Below are positions 7,471 to 14,014 of a DNA stretch of 14,014 nucleotides, piece after piece. The stretch lies in the NCBI GenBank assembly GCA_003024985.2, contig PXIH01S0003741.1. One strand, given 5' to 3'. The DNA is from Euperipatoides rowelli (Eukaryota; Onychophora; Udeonychophora; Euonychophora; Peripatopsidae). The notes under the pieces were generated by a model, which was not told the origin of the DNA, did no database searches, and saw only the letters and a program-made list of their open reading frames with translations. Made by a program: the position numbers and the translations under genes. Within the stretch, counting starts at the first letter, position 1, and the number at the start of each line of letters is the position of its first letter.

Positions 7471-8454
7471 GGAAATATACTACTGTACATAGAACAAGAA
7501 ATACAGTACGGTATATAAAAAAAGAAAAGAATATATACCGTAAGAATAATAATTTTTTTATTTTATTATATTCTGTAAATAATAAGTTTGTTGGAGGAGA
7601 AAAAAAAGGAATTATGACGTTGCCACCCTGCTCCTCTAATAATACGAAAGCACTATGTTGTTAAGAATATTTATCTCCGAGTGAAGCAAGCAACTGTATG
7701 GCTTGTAGGATACAATATACAAACATAAAAGTTATGTGTAAATAAATGTTCGGTATACATAACAAATAAAGACTGGAGTTAATAATACTTGACTGCTACT
7801 AAAACAAGAATAATCAACACAAAAAGCCCCAACTGACTGAAGACCGTGGAGAGCACAGTACAGCGGTGGACTGTACTGTTTAAGATCGGCATATGCTGAT
7901 CCAGCTGCAAGATGGAGTAGGTACATAAATGCCTTATTGTACTTGGTCTGGAATGGTGCATGCCCTTAAAACCCATGTAAGACAAAAAACATTCGAGATT
8001 CTCATTCGAAAGAATGTGTGAGTATGTAAATTAGAATGTTAGCTCCATGAATAAAATTAGCATTAAATCACACATGCAAGGAAGTTGTCTGCTTTATGCA
8101 AAGTTTACGCTCTTTTAATTGATCATATTATATGGCCATGTATTTACTATAAAATAGTAAAGCATTGCTCAATCGTAAACAAAACATAGACTAAAGACAA
8201 TTATTCATTGAATGCACAAAGTAATGTTACAAAGATTTATTTTACAAATAAGGATTCATTATAATACAGTCTGACACACAATAATAATTCACTATTGTAT
8301 CGACCTTATTCTGGCAATGACCAATTATCTTTAAAGATTACTAGGATAATTATTCTCTGTTCGAGACAGGAACTAGGAAAAGGGGATGGGGTGTATGTAA
8401 TTACTGACCTACATTATGTCTTCTTGTGATCAACTGATCAAAATTCTTTTAAAA
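7471..8454. other. Stretch without recognisable gene
   Basis: Short open frames here look like chance. Visible items are TACTGTA/TACAGTA at 7481 and 7502 and a small hairpin ACAGTACAG (7855-7863) / CTGTACTGT (7871-7879) with a 7-base loop. I see no transposon ends and no RNA gene. Confidence 0.55.
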
Positions 8455-8459
8455 TACAG

Positions 8460-8461
8460 TA
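8460..8461. repeat. TA target duplication (left) of the MITE
   Basis: TA before CAGTAAAACC matches TA at 8741-8742 after the right end. An alternative start five bases earlier (TA at 8455-8456, also followed by CAGTA) cannot be excluded. Confidence 0.5.
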
Positions 8462-8740
8462 CAGTAAAACCCCTCTAGTCCGAATTAATTGGGACCAAGC
8501 CCTGTTCGGACTGTTGAGTTGTTGGATTGTACACAATTTCTATATAATCGATTTAAAAGAAAACAGAAAAAAAATTTATCATCTAAATAGAGGTCTGAGA
8601 TCCAGACATGCTTGCGTCTGGATCTCAGACCTGCCATTGTGCTTCAGTAAATTTGACAAAAAAAAAAAATTTTTTTTTTATTTTGTTTTGACTGGGCAGA
8701 CTTTCGGACTGGAGGGATTGGAACTGGCACGGTTTAACTG
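8462..8740. mobile_element. pogo/Tigger-like MITE, 279 bp
   Basis: The left end reads CAGTAAAACC then CCTCTAGTCCGAA. The right end, read inward on the minus strand, is CAGTTAAACC then, after about 15 extra bases, CCTCCAGTCCGAA. CAGT ends, TA target duplications and subterminal 'CCTCTAxTCCGAA' and 'TTCGGACTG' words (8505-8513 and 8703-8711) are typical of pogo/Tigger-type Tc1/mariner elements. No transposase is encoded, so this is a non-autonomous derivative. It contains a perfect 17-bp hairpin and an A12/T10 tract (about 8659-8680). Confidence 0.7.
8591..8632. repeat. Perfect 17-bp stem hairpin inside the MITE
   Basis: AGGTCTGAGATCCAGAC (8591-8607) and its exact reverse complement (8616-8632) enclose the 8-base loop ATGCTTGC. 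The stem is about half G+C, unlike the AT-rich surroundings, and shows no mutation although the host element's ends have diverged. Confidence 0.95.
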
Positions 8741-8742
8741 TA

Positions 8743-9532
8743 CTTTTTAATTGGATACAATTTGCCTTTAGAACTTCTTATGATAAAACTCACCCTAGGC
8801 CTTTGATATGGCCTTCATGCCATACTGTGTTTACCAACTGTCATACTTCCCATATTATTAGACTGATTTCCATTATTACATAATTACCATATTTTACATA
8901 ATTACCACTTCCACTGTATTGAATCATCTGATTTGGCTATCAACCCCAGTGTTCTGCATAAATCGGTCCCTTCAAAGCTAGGCTATAATATTCTCTCTCT
9001 TTGGCACTATTAATTACCTATCTTACATTAAATATGTGTTTACACATTAAATCATATTACGGATTAATTTTTCACAAAATAATTTGCATCACTCTTTCCT
9101 CTGAAATGTGAGCATTTGCAATCTAACCAACTCTTCAGTATCCCAAATTTATGTTTTCAAACTCTGCCTTTCAGGCTGCCTAGTGCCTGCGATTTTCCAA
9201 ATTACTTGATATACCATCCTTCTAGATGGTTCATTTTATTTTAAGAATCTTAAATTCAGCCAAAGTCACGATATTTGCTTTTATCCCGTGTTACCATGAC
9301 ACTACCGTTCCTCTTAACCTTTTCCACACTAGGTCAAAAAACAAAATGCACTGTGTATACCCATATTTTTTGTTCTTTTCTGTTTATTATTAAAAGTTAA
9401 TAATAATAAGGAAAGAGTGATACAACTTATCTTTCCAATTATATTAAACTCAAATTTTTTTTACATTATGAAATGTTGTGTGTATGCTGTCTCTGGATTT
9501 ACAGGATTGTGTATGCATGTCTTTAGATATAG
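8743..9532. other. Stretch without recognisable gene
   Basis: Slightly richer in C on the plus strand than its surroundings, with no coding frame I can recognise. TTACATAATTACCA is repeated at 8876-8889 and 8894-8907 (18-base spacing). From about 9470 there are loosely repeated GTGTATGC/GTCTTTGG-like words, which continue after the hAT insertion at 12757-12795, so the hAT landed inside this TATG-rich patch. Confidence 0.5.
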
Positions 9533-9540
9533 AGTATATG
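9533..9540. repeat. 8-bp target-site duplication (left) of the hAT element
   Basis: AGTATATG directly before the element is identical to 12749-12756 directly after it. Eight-base duplications are the hallmark of hAT integration. Confidence 0.9.
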
Positions 9541-10204
9541 CAGGGCCACCTTTACCATTGGCCTAATAGGGCTGTAGCCCTAGGGCACCAGATGAGTCAG
9601 GGCGCCAAATTTTATTAATTTATATTTTATATTAGCAGAATGTAACTTGTAAGTTGCATTTAACCGAGATGCATGACACAATATATTATTTATATGCCAT
9701 TCGGAATAACCTAATTTCAAAGGTAAATTTAGTTGGGCAACAGTTAAGAATTTGTTTATTATTTAGGCATATAAAACAGGATATAAAAGAACATATTTTT
9801 GGATCGTTTGAAATTTTCTTTAGTTTTGGGTTCACAGTGATATTATTTTCAAGATCTATCCAAAGGTTTACTGAAATTTTGACTTTCAGGTAGCATAATA
9901 CAAATATTATAAAACATTTAGGAATAAACTTATACATTTTTTAAATCAGAATTTAATACAAATTTCAAAAATCAAAACCACAAAATTCTGCCTCCAACGA
10001 AAGAGAAACAGCAATGGAAAATGTAAGATGAACTGGCTTTTTTTTTTTTTAATTATAGCTGANAGCACCAGTTTTCCAAAACCTAAACTAACTTTTTTAA
10101 AAAATTAAAGCAATCCCTATAACCCAAGTGCAAGAGCATTCACAAAAATATAACTCCCCCCAAAAAAAAAAAAAAAAATAGAAATATTACATTAGAACAA
10201 TTAG

Positions 10205-10450
10205 ATTAATACCATTATGTGTTTGAAAAGAAAAAAAAGGTTCAGATATTAAGAATTTGATTTTTCGATTAATACTTCATTACGGTTTTCTCGCAAACTA
10301 CGAGAAATGAGGTCTTATGATTAAATGAATGAATTTGTAAAATTATCTGGGAAACCAAGGGAACTTTAATAGTAAGAACGAGATCTTCCGATTAAATGAT
10401 TACCAAATATGCATTTGAAAAAAAAAAAAAGGTTTTGATTATTAAAGGGC
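10205..10450. repeat. Pair of diverged direct repeats inside the hAT element
   Basis: A segment at about 10210-10256 (ACCATTATGTGTTTGAAAAG, then an A run, then AGGTT and ATTAAG) is echoed at about 10401-10446 (ACCAAATATGCATTTGAAAA, then AGGTT and ATTAAAG). A smaller pair, GAGGTCTTATGATTAAATGA and GAGATCTTCCGATTAAATGA, lies at about 10310-10329 and 10380-10399. Confidence 0.6.
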
Positions 10451-12296
10451 AAGTATCACAAAAATAACTTACTTTATTTCTAAAGATTGGGACATTTTAT
10501 GAATAAAAATAAAAAAAATTAAAAATATTTGATGCATAAATTTAACTTTAAAAAAGACAATATTTGCAGAGGTCATGCTTTGAAGGTTAAACCAACGTGA
10601 ACCATTTTTTTCTAGTCATGTGGTCGCGTGTGACGAAAGCAGGGGACCTCTCATTGATCTCTCTATTCTCTGACCAATAATTGCTAAATATTCTCCTAGT
10701 GAAAGTTTGGACAGTGAAAATAACTGTATTTTTGATAGTTTGGATGAATTAAACATTCAAGTGAAACTGTAAAGTTGGTCGGATTAAAAAAAAGCCCGTT
10801 AATATTCAGTGTAACACGATTAGACTATAGCCTAAAGACGTAAAATATACAGTGTACAGTAGCTAGTGTATACATAGGGAACAAGTGTTGCTAAATCAAT
10901 TTTTCGGCTTGATTGGCATTAATTTGAATATAAAAAAAGTTTAAAAGGTAAATACAGTCCTGCTTATAAAATTTCACGTAAACAGGATCACCAATAAATG
11001 TTATAAATTTATTTGCAATAAATTTTTTCTTATGATCTTTTGTTTACAAAAATGATGTCTAGCATTCTTACGACGATATGAAAACCACAACATTGAAATA
11101 AATGTTTTCTTGAAATTTGAATAATTTAAAGTTGATAGACAGGTTCACAATGATTAAATTAAGCTGCAAATAAATTTGCGATGAAATTTTAAAAAGTTAT
11201 AGTAGCAAACAGAAACATATACAGTATATAATTCTCGATCTTCACTGGAGCGAGTGCCGGTATTCATTTTCACAATGCATGATCATGTAATCTTTTCTTG
11301 ATGATTTTCAAAAATAATTTCATTACACAAGATTATAGCCTAAATAAATTTGTAACTTACTTATTTCTGATTAATTTAATATGCAGAAATTTATTTACCA
11401 TATCTAATAAACTTTATTAGAACTGTTTTCCAGTTAATTCTTACTGTGGCATTTAGAAACCAACGTAATACTGATTTCATACCTAAATGTTTGTAAAAAA
11501 AAAATATGTAAACAATATCAGAACTTTACCAGATTTGTTACCAATAAATTAAAATCTTATGTTCATCTGAATTTTATAACTATGAATCTGTCTACGAACT
11601 TTTAAATTGTCATAAAAAATATAAAAAAATTACTTTTGTTTTTTAATTAATCGAGAATTATAATAGTCTACTGTAGGCTATATACAGTATGTTTCTGTTT
11701 ACTGCAATAACATTGTCAAATTTTATCAATTTGTTTGCAAATTTATTTACAGCTGTCTATGTACTTTAAATTATTAAAAATTAAAAAAAAAAAGATTTAT
11801 TTCAATATTATTGTTATTGTATCGTAGTACAATGCTTGACGCCATTTTAGAAACAAAAGCTCATAAAGAAAAAAAATTGATTGCAAATAAATTTATACGA
11901 TAACATTTATTTTTAATCTTTTACAAGAAATTTTATATGCAGGACTGTATTTACCTAATAAACTTTATCATGTATTCAAATTAACTCCGAATCGAACCAA
12001 AATATTTTTTTGGAAATTTTTGTTCCATACCCTATATGCTTTATTGGCTGATTATAAGGCAATTTGCGGGCTGGACTTCCTTGCTATCGTCACAATGTCA
12101 TGTGCCATCAATCAAAAAATGGAGGTCAGATTTTGTAAATAACTAATTGACAGGTACACTTTAAAATTGTTTTATAAATAATTTACATAAAATTAACTGA
12201 GAAAAAAATAGGCTAGGGATTATTTTTAGCACAAACACTAAAATAATTAACAATAAAATACATAGTACGGTACTTTTTTATGTGATACTTACCTTT
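10446..12296. repeat. 1.85-kb diverged inverted repeat within the hAT element
   Basis: The left arm (about 10446-11243) and right arm (about 11648-12296) match in reverse complement at many points: AAGTATCAC (10451-10459) with GTGATACTT (12282-12290), a CCATTTTTT/TGACGA/AGCA/CCAATAA series (about 10590-10690 with 12040-12125), TACAGTCCTGC (10954-10964) with GCAGGACTGTA (11940-11950), a GCAAATAAATTT region (11166-11177 with 11739-11750 and again 10,990s with 11880s), and CTCGA at the inner edges. Identity is modest with many indels, so the arms are old. The 400-base spacer contains a third, partial copy: CTGTCTAxxxACTTTxAAATT occurs at 11587, 11753 and, inverted, 11123-11142. Confidence 0.75.
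11662..11680. repeat. 19-bp dispersed word, insertion in one arm
   Basis: AATAGTCTACTGTAGGCTA here is identical to 4642-4660. In the inverted-repeat alignment the right arm carries it between GAGAATTAT and ATATACAGTATG, while the left arm (about 11220-11243) lacks about 18 bases at this point. The word is itself a near-perfect hairpin (TAGTCTAC, T, GTAGGCTA). Confidence 0.8.
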
Positions 12297-12748
12297 TAAG
12301 AATTTGATTTATGATTAACTAGCTGAAGTACTCGGCATTGCCCGGCCATTTTAGAACTTCACTCCCTGCATCATCCCTTAAAGTGGTTTATCAATGATTT
12401 TTTTTTAATTGATTTATGTTTAGTTTTACTTAAAAATATTTGTTTAATTAATCAATTTGAAAAATTTAAACTGAAACATATAAAAATTTGCAAGTTTCTA
12501 CGTTGCTTAAAAAAATAGAACCCTATTGCTGACGTNTATATTAAAATTCCTGATAAAAAATGGAACAAAAAATACTATTAAATTTTTTTGTATCTGTTAG
12601 CGTATAGATTTTGAAATATTTAACAATGTATCCTATTATTTGAACATACAGCAAATACGAGCGTATTGTATGCTGACATGAAAGTTATGAAAAAGGGCGC
12701 CAGATATTATTAGCCCCCAGGGTGCTTAAATGTATAAAGACGGCCCTG

Positions 12749-12756
12749 AGTATATG
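12749..12756. repeat. 8-bp target-site duplication (right) of the hAT element
   Basis: AGTATATG, identical to 9533-9540. Confidence 0.9.
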
Positions 12757-12968
12757 CGTAAAATGTGTATGCATATGCAGTATGTCTTTGGCATCAATGG
12801 AAATGCACAATTCTTATAATTACAAACTTTGCATTTCAGTTAGAAATTGTTTGATTATATAAAAAAACCATCAAAAGCCTATTTATGTAGGATGAGCTGT
12901 TTATAAATTTGGATAAAATCCTGAATTCCTCTGCCTTTATTCATCTGGGCTACTTCTTAATATTTTTT

Positions 12969-13355
12969 ATAAAAAACATGATTATTAAAAATATATATAG
13001 TATCATTATAGACCATATATCTTAAAAATTTTAAAAATCTTTAGGATCAATTTAAAAAATGTCATTTTCAAATTTATTATGAGGTTCCTTTTTTCATATA
13101 TTCATATACTTTTTAATCTAATAATAACAAACTTGGTCACGTTCGGTTTGTGTCACGCTTTCGGCTTTCTTCGGCATTGCTCGCTAACAAATTACTTTAA
13201 TCAATTTAATTATTTTCCCCCTGTCATTTTTGACGGGCTTTTAATGTAGTATTTTTTTTAAAAAGCTTATGTTTATTAAAATATAGTTATACGCCATATA
13301 TCTTGAAAATGAAGCTTAGGTATCAATTTAAAAAAAGTCATTTTCAGATTTATTA
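12969..13355. repeat. Diverged direct repeat of about 100 bp flanking a CpG-rich patch
   Basis: Copy one (about 12969-13080) and copy two (about 13258-13355) share, in order, TTATTAAAA, ATATA, CCATATATCTT, a TTAGG/TATCAATTTAAAAAA block and GTCATTTTCA followed by ATTTATTA. Between them at 13137-13190 is a short CpG-containing stretch with three TTCGG words and TTCGGCATTGCTCGC. A related word, CTCGGCATTGCCCGG, occurs at 12331-12345. The pair might be long terminal or subterminal repeats of an unknown element, or a local duplication. Confidence 0.6.
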
Positions 13356-13371
13356 CAATAAATAATTTGAC

Positions 13372-13436
13372 GTATGCCGCATACATCACTGGATATTGAT
13401 ATAAATATGAGACGTTCATTGGTACGTCACTGGATA
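13372..13436. repeat. Small palindrome and spaced direct repeat
   Basis: GTATGCCGCATAC (13372-13384) is a perfect palindrome around one C. CATCACTGGATA (13384-13395) and CGTCACTGGATA (13425-13436) form a direct repeat with 41-base spacing. Its origin is unknown. Confidence 0.6.
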
Positions 13437-13551
13437 CGGAGATTTTTTTTTTACAAAACAGCTATCTATCAAAGGGTGCATCAAAGAATTTAGGATGAAA
13501 TTTCTAATTAAAACTGATAAAAATTAAATAAATTTATTTTGAAGGAAAAAA

Positions 13552-13895
13552 CCAAAGACATTTTAGACTATATAATGAAATATGTCTCTGGAGTTGAAGA
13601 AGTTAAGCATTTCTTTATGAGTAATGACAAAGGCTGCAGTAGACTAATGAAAATTTTCAAGATTTCAAAGTCAAGCATTTGTGCTGATGCACTTCATCTT
13701 TAATAAATCCCCAAAAGAAAAATCCAGTGTGTTAAGTCAGGATGATATTGGAGGCCATGGAATAAGACTGATCCAGTATTGAGAAAACTGCCCCATCAGA
13801 TACTCAAGGCACTCAAAGTCCAATGTGATGATGCCCCATCTTACTAGAATATTACACTTGATAGAAGGTCCTCAGGTTACATCCATCCCATGATC
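13552..13895 (-). pseudogene. Tc1/mariner-type DDE transposase remnant (C-terminal half)
   Basis: Read on the minus strand, VIF is followed by two stop codons and then DGASSHW (D codon at 13838-13840). In the intact family this is the second catalytic Asp in 'FQQDGAPPH', so the two stops (13841-13846) stand exactly where CAG and CAA (Gln) are expected. Then come WI-PWPP (WPP at 13749-13757), PDLT (13730-13741) and FFFWGFIKDEV (about 13690-13722), which match 'RWIGR-WPPRSPDLTPLDFFLWGxxKxxVY' of insect, arachnid and other invertebrate transposases. A weaker match, ITHKEMLNFF, follows at about 13590-13640. Frames shift at least twice. The N-terminal DNA-binding part and first catalytic Asp would lie beyond the hAT insertion at 13911 or are lost. 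Non-functional. Confidence 0.7.
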
Positions 13896-13910
13896 CCAGC
13901 ATGACTCCCA

Positions 13911-14014
13911 CAAGGGTGTTGCTAGTGTTGCCAGAGCAACAGGGCCCAGGTCCTTTAGGGGCCCAGGCTGGAAATTTTTTTTTAAATAATATTATCTTTT
14001 ATAAAAATTATATT
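13911..14014 (+). mobile_element. Left end of a hAT-like element, cut by the window edge
   Basis: It starts CAAGGGTGTTGCTAGTGTTG and continues with AGGGCCCAGG and GGGGCCCAGG words. This GC-rich 'CAGGGGCGTTGCTAG...GGGCCC' style of end is common among hAT transposons. The jump in G+C at 13911 marks the boundary. If the call is right, the 8-bp duplication should be GACTCCCA (13903-13910), repeated beyond the window. It interrupts sequence just upstream of the dead DDE transposase. The rest is outside the window. Confidence 0.6.

Larger units (their letters stand above)
9541..12748. mobile_element. hAT-superfamily element, 3208 bp, no recognisable transposase
   Basis: The left end is CAGGGCCACCTTTA and the right end, read inward on the minus strand, is CAGGGCCGTCTTTA. 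Both sides then carry GC-rich subterminal sequence with a GGCGCC word (about 9600-9605 and 12697-12702). With the perfect 8-bp duplications this is clearly hAT. The ends resemble families whose autonomous members encode TTF/ZMYM1-like transposases, but that is inference. The interior has no frame over about 83 codons and no hAT dimerisation-domain sequence I can recognise. Most of it (about 10446-12296) is a diverged inverted repeat, so the element is either a non-autonomous foldback derivative or contains a nested foldback. Its perfect target duplications suggest it is younger than the LINE fragments. Single ambiguous bases lie at 10063 and 12536. Confidence 0.9.

Noticed and set aside
8514-8750. 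78-codon open frame
   Set aside because: It lies within the pogo/Tigger-like MITE and reads through its hairpin, poly(A) tract and right terminus.
9654-9937. Overlapping plus- and minus-strand open frames of about 80 codons inside the hAT
   Set aside because: Neither has hAT transposase features such as a BED finger, the RNase H-like core or a dimerisation tail; composition is that of AT-rich chance frames.
965-12536. Single N bases at 965, 4374, 7118, 10063 and 12536
   Set aside because: They are probably unresolved heterozygous or consensus positions; their spacing has no evident pattern and no structural meaning can be drawn.
13520-13694. Plus-strand frame containing DILDYIMKYVSGVEEVKHFF and a following 30 or so residues
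   Set aside because: At first it looked like an exon, but the minus strand carries consistent transposase motifs across the same bases, so the plus frame is a shadow.

Overview
The window looks like gene-poor nuclear DNA from an animal, probably an invertebrate. It is very AT-rich, with many long A and T runs and short (ATT)n/(AAAT)n stretches, and it holds no intact gene, no operon-like packing, no rRNA or tRNA and no CRISPR array. The coding-like sequence I can identify is decayed transposon protein. The mix (a BovB-like RTE LINE, a Jockey/CR1/L2-type LINE, hAT, PIF/Harbinger-like and pogo/Tigger-like elements, a Tc1/mariner-type transposase remnant) is metazoan, but I cannot fix the phylum from sequence alone.

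Layout. 1-1040: AT-rich, no gene seen. 1045-1120: a cluster of TGGCAA/TTGCCA palindromes. 1146-2203: 5'-truncated, frameshifted 3' half of an RTE-clade LINE ending in a CAT/ATC triplet tail. About 2214-2278: a solitary hAT-like end. 2279 to about 3360: a second, older LINE of the Jockey/CR1/L2 kind with recognisable RT blocks and C-terminal tail. 3575-3745: a small unexplained coding-like island followed by a polyadenylation-like signal. 4586-4954: an unrecognised 122-codon ORF. 5115-6167: a 1053-bp non-autonomous PIF/Harbinger-like element with TAA target duplications. 6316-6548: a 233-bp foldback. 7159-7470: a 312-bp, nearly perfect palindrome with a G-quadruplex motif near its tip. 8462-8740: a pogo/Tigger-like MITE carrying a perfect 17-bp hairpin. 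9541-12748: a 3.2-kb hAT element with perfect 8-bp target duplications, no recognisable transposase, and an internal inverted repeat of about 1.85 kb. 12969-13355: a diverged direct repeat flanking a CpG-rich patch. 13552-13895, minus strand: a dead DDE transposase. 13911 to the end: the first 104 bases of another hAT-like element.

Nothing here works together as a pathway. The most informative features are structural: an unusual load of inverted repeats of every size, a heptamer (TACTGTA and its reverse complement) present about six times more often than base composition predicts, and a 19-base word that appears as a clean insertion in one arm of the big inverted repeat and again 7 kb away. 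I see no convincing host protein-coding gene.
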